DNA of 64,000 bases from JBBSBL01 sp963735885 (GTDB taxonomy: Bacteria > Actinomycetota > Thermoleophilia > Solirubrobacterales > Solirubrobacteraceae): NCBI GenBank assembly GCA_963735885.1, contig CAVTMP010000007.1, positions 186,001-250,000 on the forward strand. The letters are read 5' to 3'. Shown in pieces: positions 48,613-56,976 of the stretch (its first letter is position 1; each line of letters opens with the position of its first letter). Made by a program: the position numbers and the translations under genes. A model generated the notes under the pieces. That model had not been told where the DNA came from and made no database searches. It saw nothing but the letters and a program-made list of their open reading frames with translations.

Positions 48613-49680
48613 ATGCTCGACTCCGGCTACGACCGGCGGCAGTTCCTCGGCCTCGGCGCCGGCGCCGCCGGCCTCTTCTGCTCGCTGACCGACGCGAGCC
48701 AGGTCCAGCACCTGAGCCGCGGCGACGTCGCCCGGATCGACGCCGCCGCGGCGAGCGTGCGCAAGCCGAAGGGGGCGCGGCGCGAGGCGGTCGACGGCCT
48801 GCGCTTCGAGACCCCCGGCCCCCAGCCGGGCGGCCAGGTGCGCGAGTACTGGATCCAGGCCGTGTCCGCGACCTGGGACCCGATGCCGACCGGGCGCGAC
48901 GCCTGGATGGGCGTGCGCGTGCCGCGCAAGCGCTTCAAGGCGTTCCTCTACCAGGAGATGAGCCCGGGCTTCGCGGCGCCCAAGAGCAGGCCCTCGATGC
49001 CCGGGCCGACGCTCCGCGCCGAGGTCGGGGACATCATCCGCGTGCACTTCCGCAACGCCGACCGCCGCTTCAACCAGGCGGTCACGATGCACTCCCACGG
49101 CGTGAGGTACAACCCCGAGTACGACGGCACCTACCTCGGCGACTTCACGCGGGCGGGAGGCTTCATCGCGCCCGGCGAGGAGTTCACCTACACCTGGGAG
49201 GCCACGCCGGACTCGGTCGGTGCCTGGCCCTACCACGACCACGGGCCGAACCACATCATCAACCTCATGCGCGGCCTCTTCGGGATGGTCATCGTCTACC
49301 CGAAGGGCGGAAACCGCCCGGACGTGGAGTTCCCGGTCTACCTCGGCTCCTTCCTGCCCCAGATCTCCGGCCGCGACGACGTGCTCCACACGATCAACGG
49401 GCGAGCCTTCGCCGGCAACACGCCGACCTTCCGCGCGAAGGTCGGCCAGGACGTCGCCTTCTACGTGATCGGCGGCAACAACGACTTCCACACGTGGCAC
49501 ATCCACGGCCATCGCTGGAAGGGCTCGGGCGGCGTGCCGGTGGACGATCCCACCGTCGGGCCCAACGAGACCGTCATCGCCCGCTTCACCGAGGACAACC
49601 CGGGTCGCTGGCTCTACCACTGCCACGTCTTCTCCCACATGGACCGGGGAATGGCGGGCTGGTACCTGGTCGAGCCGTGA
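48613..49680 (+). CDS. Two-domain multicopper oxidase, Tat-exported
   Basis: A 355-residue protein. The N-terminus YDRRQFLGLGAGAAGLFCSL is a twin-arginine signal. Copper motifs in order: TMHSHGV near 160, WPYHDHGPNH near 210, DFHTWHIHGHRW near 298, and WLYHCHVFSHMDRGM near 340, which is the H-C-H-x3-H-x4-M type-1 site. The length and four-motif spacing fit the small two-domain laccase class, active as trimers. It is controlled by the divergent TetR repressor. A role in copper or phenolic detoxification is the family expectation; the substrate is unknown. Confidence 0.9.
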   Translation: MLDSGYDRRQFLGLGAGAAGLFCSLTDASQVQHLSRGDVARIDAAAASVRKPKGARREAVDGLRFETPGPQPGGQVREYWIQAVSATWDPMPTGRDAWMGVRVPRKRFKAFLYQEMSPGFAAPKSRPSMPGPTLRAEVGDIIRVHFRNADRRFNQAVTMHSHGVRYNPEYDGTYLGDFTRAGGFIAPGEEFTYTWEATPDSVGAWPYHDHGPNHIINLMRGLFGMVIVYPKGGNRPDVEFPVYLGSFLPQISGRDDVLHTINGRAFAGNTPTFRAKVGQDVAFYVIGGNNDFHTWHIHGHRWKGSGGVPVDDPTVGPNETVIARFTEDNPGRWLYHCHVFSHMDRGMAGWYLVEP

Positions 49681-49712
49681 GGCCCATGCCAACAAGGAGG
49701 AGCCACACCCCC

Positions 49713-51155
49713 ATGCCCCGTACCCGTACGCTCGTCGCACTCGCGACCGCCGCCGCGGTGCTCGTCCCGGCCGCGCCGGCCTTCGCCGCCCGCTACCCGG
49801 CCCCGAGCAATCCCGGGCCCGTCGTCAAGCCGCGCGGGAAGCCACAGACGCTGCGCGTCTGCCAGGACCGCAAGAAGATCCGTCGCAGGCAGTGCGTCAA
49901 GACCATCCAGGCCGCGGTCGACGCCGCGCGTCCGAACGACGTCATCCGCGTCGCGCCGGGCACCTACCGCGAGTCGGTCCTCGTCGCCACGAAGAACAAG
50001 CGCGGCATCAAGCTGATCGGCGATCCCAAGCGCCCGCGCCGCGTCGTGCTCGAGCAGAAGGGCCTGCGCGGCTCGTTCCGGCGCTTCGGCCTCGACGCCG
50101 TGCGCGCGCAGAACGGGATCCAGATCAACGGCGCCGACGGCGTGACCGTCAACGGGTTCTCGACCTATCACTACAAGGCCAACGGGTTCTTCGCGGTCAA
50201 GGTGACGGGCTACACGCTCACCAATCTCGTCGCCGCGTACGGCGGCGCCTACGGGATCTACGCCTTCGACTCGAAGGGCGGGACGATGTCGAACTCCGAG
50301 GCGTACTACAACAACGACTCGGGCTTCTACATCGGCCAGACGCCGCCGCAGTCGGGCCGGCGCCTGCGCTCGATCGTCAAGCACGTGACGGCGTGGGGCA
50401 ACGTCCTCGGCTTCTCCGGCACGAACATGAAGTACGTCACGATCACCGACAGCACGTGGTACAACAACGGACTGGGCATCGTCCCGAGCGCGCTCACCTC
50501 GGAGAAGTACTACCCGCCGTCGGACAACGTGATCACCCGCAACCGGGTGTTCTGGAACAACTTCAACTACTTCAAGGGGGCGCCGTTCAAGCTCAGGGCC
50601 TCGGCCACGGGCGAGATCCCCTACCCGGTCGGGACCGGGATCCTGCTGTTCGGCAGCCGGGACTCCGACGTCATCGGCAACCAGGTCTACGGGAACTACC
50701 TGATCGGGGTCGGCGGCGTGCAGCAGGTCATCATGGCCAACGCCACCACGAAGGACTTCCCGAACGCCGCCGAGCGGGCGCGCGTGATCGACGCCGCGGA
50801 CCTCCGCGGCAACACGGTCAAGGACAACCGCTTCGGCAACGCCGGGGCCAACCCCAACGGGCGGGCCGACCTCTACTACGACGGTGACGGCCGCGGGAAC
50901 TGCTTCTCCGGCAACACCGCGCCCGGGAGCCAGATCACGACGGTTCCCGCCGACGGCTCGACGTTCGCCGCCTGTCCGTTCGGCGGGACGAACGCGTTCA
51001 GCGCGGCCGGGCAGGGCGAGGCCCTGACCTGGACGGTCGGCGCCCCGAACCACAACGAGTTCTGGGTGCGCAAGCCCCAGCAGCCGATCCGCGGGATCAA
51101 GCCGCTGGAGATCTGCACGGTGCGCAACGGCGCCTGCGCAGGTCAGCCGCGGTAG
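49713..51155 (+). CDS. Secreted right-handed beta-helix protein
   Basis: A 480-residue protein; ATG 49713 (ATG 49686 also in frame). AAGGAGG lies 12-18 nt upstream. The signal peptide is residues 1-25 (ALATAAAVLVPAAPAFA). A parallel beta-helix follows, about 55-420: CVKTIQAAVDAARPNDVIRV and APGTYRESVLV mark the first coil, then repeated N-x-S/T-x-Y turns (SEAYYNNDSGFYIG, DSTWYNNGLGI, NRVFWNNFNYF, NQVYGNYLIGVGG). Two C-terminal cysteine-bearing segments (CFSGNTAPGS, CTVRNGAC) close it. Members are polysaccharide lyases or hydrolases or inert scaffolds; no catalytic set is evident. Confidence 0.85.
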   Translation: MPRTRTLVALATAAAVLVPAAPAFAARYPAPSNPGPVVKPRGKPQTLRVCQDRKKIRRRQCVKTIQAAVDAARPNDVIRVAPGTYRESVLVATKNKRGIKLIGDPKRPRRVVLEQKGLRGSFRRFGLDAVRAQNGIQINGADGVTVNGFSTYHYKANGFFAVKVTGYTLTNLVAAYGGAYGIYAFDSKGGTMSNSEAYYNNDSGFYIGQTPPQSGRRLRSIVKHVTAWGNVLGFSGTNMKYVTITDSTWYNNGLGIVPSALTSEKYYPPSDNVITRNRVFWNNFNYFKGAPFKLRASATGEIPYPVGTGILLFGSRDSDVIGNQVYGNYLIGVGGVQQVIMANATTKDFPNAAERARVIDAADLRGNTVKDNRFGNAGANPNGRADLYYDGDGRGNCFSGNTAPGSQITTVPADGSTFAACPFGGTNAFSAAGQGEALTWTVGAPNHNEFWVRKPQQPIRGIKPLEICTVRNGACAGQPR

Positions 51156-51185
51156 GGCCACCGGAGCCCGGCCCGCCGTGCGACG

Positions 51186-51211
51186 AAGGGGCGGCCCACG
51201 GGCCGCCCCTT
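51186..51211. terminator. Bidirectional hairpin terminator
   Basis: AAGGGGCGGCC and GGCCGCCCCTT form a perfect 11-bp stem with a 4-nt loop between two convergent genes. It is symmetric (AA...TT ends), so it can serve both strands, though U-tracts are short. Confidence 0.75.
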
Positions 51212-51227
51212 CTGCGTTCCGCGGCCG

Positions 51228-51704
51228 CTACCGGCGGCGGGACGCCGCGGGCCTCCCGGCGCGGGCGCCGCGCCGGGCCTCCGCCGCGATGGCGTCGGCG
51301 GTCGGCCCGAGCGGGTCGTGGTGGCCCGCGCCGGCGAGCGCCGCGACGGCCAGCGAGCCGACGAGATCCTTGCTCGCCACCGAGACCTCGGCGGCGAAGT
51401 GGGTCCCGGCGCGCCCGGGCGTGAGGTCGGCGTCCACCGCCAGGAGCACGAAGCCGTCGAGCTCGATGCGCAGGCGCCGGTTCTCGACGAGCGGGGCGCT
51501 GACGAGGAAGCGCAGCGTGCGCTCGAGCGCGCGGGTCTCGGCCTCGACGGGCTCGTCGGGGCCGAGGCGGGCGGGCGGCCGTGGGTTCGCGATCGTGAAC
51601 TCGACCGGGAACCAGCGCCGGATGCGCTCGACGCGGAGCAGCGTGTCCCGGACCTCGGCGATGCCCGCCGGGACGAGCCGCTCGACGCGCTCGACGTGGG
51701 CCAC
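51228..51704 (-). CDS. SRPBCC-like protein
   Basis: A 158-residue protein starting at GTG 51704, 2 bp after the stop of the inositol-phosphatase-family gene. It opens AHVERVERLVPAGIAEVRDT, and has the strands FPVEFTIANPRPP and RLRIELDGFVLLAVDADLTP, then a C-terminal helix and a basic tail (RRGARAGRPAASRRR). The pattern fits a START/SRPBCC helix-grip fold but is weaker than the other two in this window. Tight spacing implies co-transcription with the upstream phosphatase; no functional link is known. Confidence 0.7.
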   Translation of the reverse strand: MAHVERVERLVPAGIAEVRDTLLRVERIRRWFPVEFTIANPRPPARLGPDEPVEAETRALERTLRFLVSAPLVENRRLRIELDGFVLLAVDADLTPGRAGTHFAAEVSVASKDLVGSLAVAALAGAGHHDPLGPTADAIAAEARRGARAGRPAASRRR

Positions 51705-51706
51705 GG

Positions 51707-52543
51707 TCAGGCGGGATCGGGGCCGGGCGCCGGCGCGAGCGCGGCGAGCACGGCGTCGTGAAGGCGGCCGTTGGTGGAGACGCCGCTGCCGCGGCCGGGG
51801 TCGGCGTCGCCCTCGAGCGAGGTGAAGCGCCCGCCGGCCTCGGCGACGATCAGGGCGGGGGCGGCGAGGTCCCACAGCGTCGGGCCGACCTCGACCGCGA
51901 CGTCGGCCGCGCCCTCGGCGACGAGCATGTGCGCCCAGAAGTCCCCGTAGCCGCGGGCCTGCCAGCACCGCAGCGCGAGGGCCACGAAGCGGGCGAGCGC
52001 GCCCTCACCGCCGTAGGCGTGCCAGGCGGCGGGCTCGGCGTGGGCGAGGAACGCGTCCTCGACGGTGTCGACGGCGCTCACGTGGAGGCGGCGGGCCTCG
52101 GCGGGCCCGGACCCCTCCGCGCGCTCGATCATGAACGCGCCGGCGCCCCGCACGGCCCACCAGCGGCGCCCGAGCGCGGGCGCGCTGACCACCGCCGTCG
52201 TCGTCGCGCCTCGCTCGCGCAGGGCCACGAGGCTCGCCCACGTCGGCACGCCGCGCAGGAACTGGCGCGTCCCGTCGATCGGGTCGACGATCCACTCCCG
52301 GCCGGTGTCGCCCGCCGCGGCTCCCGACTCCTCGGCGAGGATCGCGTCGCCCGGGTGCTCGGCGGCGACGAGCGCGAGCACGGCCGCCTCGGCCGCGTGG
52401 TCGGCGTCCGTCACGGGCGTGCGGTCCGGCTTCGTCTCGACGCGCAGGTCGCGCGCGCGGAAGCGCGGCAGCGTGACGGCGTCGGCGGCGTCGGCCATCC
52501 GCAGCGCGAGGGCGAGGTCGGGATCGTCGGGGGTGGCGTCCAC
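51707..52543 (-). CDS. Inositol monophosphatase-family phosphatase
   Basis: A 278-residue IMPase-fold enzyme. Metal and catalytic motifs: TDADHAAEAAVLALVAAEHP, ILAEESGA near 75, WIVDPIDGTRQFLRGVPTWA near 92 (D-P-I-D-G-T), and LWDLAAPALIVAEAGG near 222. The family removes phosphate from inositol-1-P, histidinol-P, PAP or fructose-1,6-bisphosphate; the actinobacterial branch with these motifs is often annotated as histidinol-phosphatase, which I cannot confirm. GTG 52543 is fixed by a TACCGT -10 7 nt upstream. It is divergent from the PHP phosphoesterase. Confidence 0.88.
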   Translation of the reverse strand: MDATPDDPDLALALRMADAADAVTLPRFRARDLRVETKPDRTPVTDADHAAEAAVLALVAAEHPGDAILAEESGAAAGDTGREWIVDPIDGTRQFLRGVPTWASLVALRERGATTTAVVSAPALGRRWWAVRGAGAFMIERAEGSGPAEARRLHVSAVDTVEDAFLAHAEPAAWHAYGGEGALARFVALALRCWQARGYGDFWAHMLVAEGAADVAVEVGPTLWDLAAPALIVAEAGGRFTSLEGDADPGRGSGVSTNGRLHDAVLAALAPAPGPDPA

Positions 52544-52550
52544 CGCGGGG

Positions 52551-52605
52551 ACGGTATCTGCCGGGCTCGGTCCGCTCACGGCGGTCCGCGCCGCAGCCGT
52601 AGGAT
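52551..52605. promoter_or_regulatory. Divergent leaderless promoters (TACCGT minus, TAGGAT plus)
   Basis: Minus-strand TACCGT (52551-52556) is 7 nt before GTG 52543. Plus-strand TAGGAT (52600-52605) is 7 nt before GTG 52613. The 69-bp spacer serves two phosphoesterase genes. Confidence 0.55.
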
Positions 52606-52612
52606 CGACCGC

Positions 52613-53506
52613 GTGCCCGCGCCGGACGCGCCGACCTTCGACCTCCAGGCCCACTCGCTCGCCTCCGACGGCGAGCTCGAGCCGGCCGAGGTCGTGCGGC
52701 GCGCGGCGGCGTCCGGCGTCGAGCTGCTCGCGCTGAGCGACCACGACACGGTCGAGGGCGTCGACGCCGCGATCGCCGCCGGTCGCGAGCACGGCGTCCG
52801 CGTCGTGCCCGCGGTCGAGCTCTCGGCGGTCGACGGCGCGCACGAGGACCTCCACGTGCTCGGCTACCGCGTCGACCACCACGACCCGGCGCTCGCCGCC
52901 CGGCTCGCCGAGGCCCGGTCCGACCGAGTCGCCCGCAGCGAGCGGATGGCGGCGGCGTTGCGCGACCGGGGGCTCGAGCCCGACGACGCCGTCCTCGCCC
53001 CGATCCGCGCCGCCGGCCGCCCGGTCGGCCGCCCGCATCTCGCGCGCGCCGTGCTCGCCCACCCGGCCAGCGCCGGGGCCCTGCGCGCCGCCGGCATCGA
53101 TCCCGGCGCCCCGGACGCCGTCGGCGCGGTCATCCGGCGCTGGCTCGTGCCGGGCGCACCCGCCTACGTCCCGCGCACCCGGCCGAGCGTCGAGGCGGCG
53201 ATCGGCTGGATCCACGACGCCGGCGGGCTCGCGGTCTGGGCGCACCCGTTCTGGAACCTCGAGACGCCCGGCGCCGTCACCGCCGCGTTGGACCGCTACG
53301 CCGCCGCCGGGCTCGACGGGGTCGAGGCGTTCTACCCGTCGCACGACGCGGAGCAGACCGGCCTGCTCGTCGAGCGCGCGGCGGCGCTCGACCTCCTCAC
53401 CACCGGGTCGGCCGACTTCCACGGCCCGGGCCGCTCGGAGTTCTCCCGCTTCCGGGCCTTCTCGCTGCACGGCCACGAGCCCCGCCTGGGGGCGATCGGC
53501 GCATGA
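52613..53506 (+). CDS. PHP-domain phosphoesterase
   Basis: A 297-residue PHP-family metal hydrolase. Metal-binding motifs: FDLQAHSLASDGELEP near 10 (H-x-H variant with Gln-Ala-His), LLALSDHDTVEG near 40, VVPAVELSA near 65, VWAHPFWN near 208, and TTGSADFHGPG near 265. The family includes the 3',5'-nucleoside bisphosphate phosphatase RNase AM/TrpH group, the closest match in length and motifs. The usual first H-x-H reads Q-A-H, a mild deviation. Start GTG 52613 is fixed by its -10. Convergent with uppP. Confidence 0.87.
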   Translation: MPAPDAPTFDLQAHSLASDGELEPAEVVRRAAASGVELLALSDHDTVEGVDAAIAAGREHGVRVVPAVELSAVDGAHEDLHVLGYRVDHHDPALAARLAEARSDRVARSERMAAALRDRGLEPDDAVLAPIRAAGRPVGRPHLARAVLAHPASAGALRAAGIDPGAPDAVGAVIRRWLVPGAPAYVPRTRPSVEAAIGWIHDAGGLAVWAHPFWNLETPGAVTAALDRYAAAGLDGVEAFYPSHDAEQTGLLVERAAALDLLTTGSADFHGPGRSEFSRFRAFSLHGHEPRLGAIGA

Positions 53507-53524
53507 GCACCCCGCCGCGTCGAG

Positions 53525-54340
53525 TCAGCTGATCGCGCCGGCGGCGACGAGCGAGAGCACGAGGACGCCGAGCCCGACGCGGTAGACCACGAACACCGTG
53601 AGGTCGTGGGAGACGAGCCAGCGCAGCAGCCAGGCGATGGCCGCGTAGCCGACGACGAAGGCGATGAGCGTGGCGACGATGGTCGGCGCGGCACCCGGGC
53701 CGCCGCCCTCTCCGACCTTGCGCAGCTCGTAGAGGCCGCTGATCACGATCGACGGCACGGCGAGCAGGAACGAGTAGCGCGCGGCCGACTCGCGATCGAA
53801 GCCGAGGAAGAGCCCCCCGGAGATCGTCGCGCCCGAGCGCGACACGCCCGGGACCAGCGCCAGGGCCTGCGCGCAGCCGATGATGATGCCGTCGCGCGGG
53901 GTGATGCTCACGAGCGAGCGATCGAGGCGCGCGGTCCGGTCGGCGATCAGGAGCACGAAGCCGAAGACGATGAGCGTGATCCCGATGAGGACCAGGCTGC
54001 GCGCCCCGGTCTCGATCTGGTTGTGGAAGGCCAGGCCGAAGATCCCGATCGGGATCGTCCCGATCAGGATGTACCAGCCCATGCGCGCGTCGAGGTCGCC
54101 GCGATGGGAGCGATCGCGCAGGCTCCGCAGCCACGCGCGAGCGATGCGCCAGAGGTCGGTGCGGAAGTAGATGAGGACGGCCGCCGTGGTCCCGAGCTGC
54201 ACGACGGCGGTGAACGCGGCCCCCGGGTCCTCCCAGCCGAAGAAGGCGGGGAAGACCCGCAGGTGGGCGGTGCTGGAGATCGGCAGGAACTCGGTGAGCC
54301 CCTGCAGGACCCCCTCGACGATGGCCTGGAGCGTGTTCAT
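53525..54340 (-). CDS. uppP: Undecaprenyl-diphosphatase
   Basis: A 271-residue membrane enzyme of the UppP/BacA family. Signature motifs: VEGVLQGLTEFLPISSTAHL near residue 8 and ALVPGVSRSGATISGGLFLG near 160, with the expected eight or so helices. It recycles undecaprenyl pyrophosphate to the monophosphate carrier for peptidoglycan and wall polymer synthesis and confers basal bacitracin tolerance. ATG 54340. Upstream on the minus strand are a TAGGGT (12 nt), a perfect palindrome, and further up a TCTCAT-N5-TCTCAT box 10 nt before TACGGT, indicating two promoters, one probably controlled by a two-component regulator. Confidence 0.94.
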   Translation of the reverse strand: MNTLQAIVEGVLQGLTEFLPISSTAHLRVFPAFFGWEDPGAAFTAVVQLGTTAAVLIYFRTDLWRIARAWLRSLRDRSHRGDLDARMGWYILIGTIPIGIFGLAFHNQIETGARSLVLIGITLIVFGFVLLIADRTARLDRSLVSITPRDGIIIGCAQALALVPGVSRSGATISGGLFLGFDRESAARYSFLLAVPSIVISGLYELRKVGEGGGPGAAPTIVATLIAFVVGYAAIAWLLRWLVSHDLTVFVVYRVGLGVLVLSLVAAGAIS

Positions 54341-54366
54341 GGGCGGGCGGGAACCCTACGGGACCG

Positions 54367-54382
54367 GCACGGGATCCCGTGC
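54367..54382. promoter_or_regulatory. Perfect 16-bp palindrome GCACGGGATCCCGTGC
   Basis: Lies in the uppP leader, 27 bp upstream of the ATG, between the distal and proximal -10 elements. It could be an operator or an RNA hairpin. Confidence 0.6.
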
Positions 54383-54403
54383 GCTCCAGGAGGGCCGCGC
54401 GGG

Positions 54404-54436
54404 ACCGTAGGCGCGGCTCATGAGACGCAGATGAGA
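54404..54436 (-). promoter_or_regulatory. Response-regulator box and -10 upstream of uppP
   Basis: On the minus strand: TCTCAT-CTGCG-TCTCAT (54436-54420), 10 nt, then TACGGT (54409-54404). Two direct 6-mers 11 bp apart are the format of OmpR/PhoB-type sites. The same arrangement lies before the response regulator at 62861. Confidence 0.6.
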
Positions 54437-54538
54437 GCCGCGGCGGCAGTCAGGCGGCGGACTCGTTCGTGGCCGCCGGCCTCCGCTGCCTCGAGCGCGG
54501 CGGCCGTGGCGGCGGGCCATCCGGCGGACCGACGGCTC

Positions 54539-54544
54539 TACGCT
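54539..54544 (+). promoter_or_regulatory. -10 element TACGCT, leaderless promoter of the kinase
   Basis: TACGCT lies 7 nt before GTG 54552. Confidence 0.5.
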
Positions 54545-54551
54545 CCGCTCG

Positions 54552-55946
54552 GTGCGCCGGATCCCGATCAGGCTCCGCGTCACGCTCGCCTTCGGGCTCG
54601 TGATGGCCGTCGTGCTCGCGGGCACCGCGCTGCTCGTCTACCTGCGCCTCGAGTCCGGGCTCGACTCCACGATCAACCAGGGCCTCCGCTCGCGGGCCGG
54701 CGACCTGGCGGGCCTGGTCCAGCAGGCCGACTCCGGCCTCAGCGAGGCCGGGCGCAGCCCGATCACGGAGCGCGGGGAGGCCTTCGCCCAGGTGCTCGAC
54801 CGGCGAGGACGGGTGCTCGACGCGACACCGGCCGTTCGCGGGCACGCGCTCCTCGGCCGCGCGCAGCTCGCGAGGGCGTTCCGCCGGCCGACCCTCGTCG
54901 AGCGGTCCTCCGTGCCCGGCACCGACGAGCCGGCGCGCCTGCTCGCCTCTCCGGTCACCGCCAACGACCGCCGGGTGCTGGCGGTCGTCGGCGCCGCGCT
55001 CGGCGAGCGCGACGACACCCTCGACCGCCTCCGCGACCTGCTTCGCCTCGGCGGGGGACTCGCGCTCCTGCTCGCCTGCCTGGCCGGCTACGGCGCCGTG
55101 GCCGCCGCCCTGCGCCCGGTCGAGTCGATGCGCCGGCGCGCGGCCGCGATCTCGCCGCGCGAGCCCGGCCGGCGACTTCCCGTCCCGCCCGCCCGCGACG
55201 AGCTCCAGCGCCTGGGCACCACGCTGAACTCGATGCTCGAGCGACTGGAGACGGCGTTCGCCCGGGAGCGCGAGTTCGTCGCCGACGCGAGCCACGAGCT
55301 GCGCACCCCGCTGGCCATCCTGCGCACCGAGCTCGACGTCGCGCTGCGCAGCGGGCGCACGGTCGACGAGCTGCGCGCGGCGCTCGCGTCGGCCAGCGAG
55401 GAGACCGACCGCCTCGTGCAGCTCGCCGAGGACCTGCTCGTCATCGCGCGCTCCGACGAGGGGCGCCTGCCGGTGCGCCGGGCCCCGGTGGCCGCCGACG
55501 AGGTGCTGGGCGGCGTGCGGGACCGGTTCGAGCGGCGCGTCGCCGACCAGCGGCGGGGGCTCGTCGTCTCGGCCGCCCCCGGCGTCACGCTCCTCGCGGA
55601 TCGGCTGCGGCTCGAGCAGGCCCTCGGCAACCTGGTCGACAACGCGCTGCGCCACGGCCGGGGAACGATCGCGCTCTCGGCCGCGCCCGTCGACGGCGGG
55701 GTCGAGCTCCGCGTCGCCGACCGCGGGACCGGATTCCCGCCCGGCTTCGAGCCGGACGCCTTCCGCCGCTTCACGCGCGGCGACGGCGGGCGAGCCGGCG
55801 GCGGGGCCGGCCTCGGCCTCGCGATCGTCGCCGCGATCGCCGAGGCGCACGGCGGTCGGACCGGCGTGCGCCGCGGGCCCGAGGGCGCCGAGGTCTGGGT
55901 GCTGATCCCGGACGCGGACCCCGCCGCCGGCCCAACACGACGCTAA
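54552..55946 (+). CDS. Sensor histidine kinase (OmpR partner type), no adjacent regulator
   Basis: A 464-residue membrane kinase. Helices at 9-30 and 165-187 flank a 130-residue sensor domain. HAMP about 188-240; HisKA with the phosphoacceptor in EFVADASHELRTPLAILRTE near 255; HATPase_c with N-box LEQALGNLVDNALRHGRG near 355, G1 VADRGTGFPPGF, and G2 GGGAGLGLAIVAAIAEAHGG. All boxes are intact. There is no response regulator next to it; the orphan regulator at 62861, which shares a binding box with the uppP promoter divergent from this gene, is the best candidate partner. The five-gene envelope operon starts 46 bp downstream. Confidence 0.92.
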   Translation: MRRIPIRLRVTLAFGLVMAVVLAGTALLVYLRLESGLDSTINQGLRSRAGDLAGLVQQADSGLSEAGRSPITERGEAFAQVLDRRGRVLDATPAVRGHALLGRAQLARAFRRPTLVERSSVPGTDEPARLLASPVTANDRRVLAVVGAALGERDDTLDRLRDLLRLGGGLALLLACLAGYGAVAAALRPVESMRRRAAAISPREPGRRLPVPPARDELQRLGTTLNSMLERLETAFAREREFVADASHELRTPLAILRTELDVALRSGRTVDELRAALASASEETDRLVQLAEDLLVIARSDEGRLPVRRAPVAADEVLGGVRDRFERRVADQRRGLVVSAAPGVTLLADRLRLEQALGNLVDNALRHGRGTIALSAAPVDGGVELRVADRGTGFPPGFEPDAFRRFTRGDGGRAGGGAGLGLAIVAAIAEAHGGRTGVRRGPEGAEVWVLIPDADPAAGPTRR

Positions 55947-55979
55947 CGCCACGCTCGCCGGGCTCCATGCGCGTCGGCC

Positions 55980-55985
55980 TACGGT
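55980..55985 (+). promoter_or_regulatory. -10 element TACGGT, leaderless promoter of the five-gene operon
   Basis: TACGGT lies 7 nt before GTG 55993. Confidence 0.5.
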
Positions 55986-55992
55986 CCGGCTC

Positions 55993-56976
55993 GTGCACGC
56001 CACTCCCGCGCTCACCCTGGCCCGGCCGGCTGATCGGCGCGGGCGTCGCACCGGACTGCGCGGCCTCGCGATCCTGCTGGTCGTCGGGTGGCTCTCGCTC
56101 GGGGCGTACGGCCTCTACGCGCACGGCCGCGACTACTCGATCTACCGGGGCTTCCCGGTCCCCACCCACTCGGCGTCGATTCCCTTCGGCCAGGTCCTCG
56201 ACACGCGGTTTGCCTCCGCGGCCCTCCACCACCGGCGCTCCTACACGATCTACCTGCCCCCCGGGTACCGCGCCGCCGCGGCGCGCGGCGTTCGCTTCCC
56301 CGTCCTCTACCTCCTCCACTCCCCGCGCGGCAAGCCGCAGGGCTACTTCACGGCCGGCGCCCTGGCGGTGCGCATGGACGAGCTGATCGCCGCCCATCGC
56401 ATCCGGCCGTATCTCGTCGTCCTGCCCGACGGGCGGACCGGCGGCGCCTCGAACGACACGGAATGGGCCAACGCCAACCAGGGTCGCTACGAGAGCTTCG
56501 TGCTCGACACGGTCCGCGCCGTCGACGCGCGCTGGGCGACGCTGCGCGACCGCCGCGCGCGGGCGATCGGGGGCCTCTCGATGGGCGCGTACGGCGCGGC
56601 GAACATCACGCTCCACCATCCCGAGGTCTTCGGCGGGTTCCAGAGCTGGTCGGGCTACTTCGTCCAGACGCCCACGGACGCCTTCACCGGCGCGAGCCGC
56701 GCGACGCTCAGGGCCAACAGCCCGCTGCTCTACGTCTCCGGCCTGAGGACCACGCTGCGCCGCCATCCGATCCGGGCCTACCTCTACCAGGGGCGCCTGG
56801 ACCGCAACTCGAGCCGCAGCGAGCTGAGGCGTTTCGGCGCCGCCTTGCGGCGCGCGGGCGCCCCGACCACCGTCGCTCTCGTGCCGGGCGGCCACAACTG
56901 GCGGGTGTGGCGCGACCAGCTGCCGCTGATGCTGCGGGTCGCGAACAACTGGTTCGGCGCCGGGGGCGGGCGATGA
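55993..56976 (+). CDS. Membrane-anchored esterase (esterase D/mycolyltransferase-like)
   Basis: A 327-residue protein with a basic N-terminus and one helix (residues 24-44, GLAILLVVGWLSLGAYGLY). An extracytoplasmic alpha/beta hydrolase domain follows: RSYTIYLPPGYR, FPVLYLLHSPRG, the nucleophile RAIGGLSMGAYGAANI near 197 (G-L-S-M-G), LYQGRLDRNS near 262, and VPGGHNWRVWRDQLP near 300 (His). This is the esterase D/antigen 85 fold, used for acyl transfer or ester cleavage on cell-wall components. First gene of an operon in which every next start overlaps the preceding stop. Confidence 0.88.
   Translation: MHATPALTLARPADRRGRRTGLRGLAILLVVGWLSLGAYGLYAHGRDYSIYRGFPVPTHSASIPFGQVLDTRFASAALHHRRSYTIYLPPGYRAAAARGVRFPVLYLLHSPRGKPQGYFTAGALAVRMDELIAAHRIRPYLVVLPDGRTGGASNDTEWANANQGRYESFVLDTVRAVDARWATLRDRRARAIGGLSMGAYGAANITLHHPEVFGGFQSWSGYFVQTPTDAFTGASRATLRANSPLLYVSGLRTTLRRHPIRAYLYQGRLDRNSSRSELRRFGAALRRAGAPTTVALVPGGHNWRVWRDQLPLMLRVANNWFGAGGGR

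Noticed and set aside
47775..49712. Long N-terminal extension of the beta-helix gene frame
   Set aside because: The upstream part is out of frame with TetR and the multicopper oxidase and lacks protein-like composition; the signal peptide at 49713 marks the true start.
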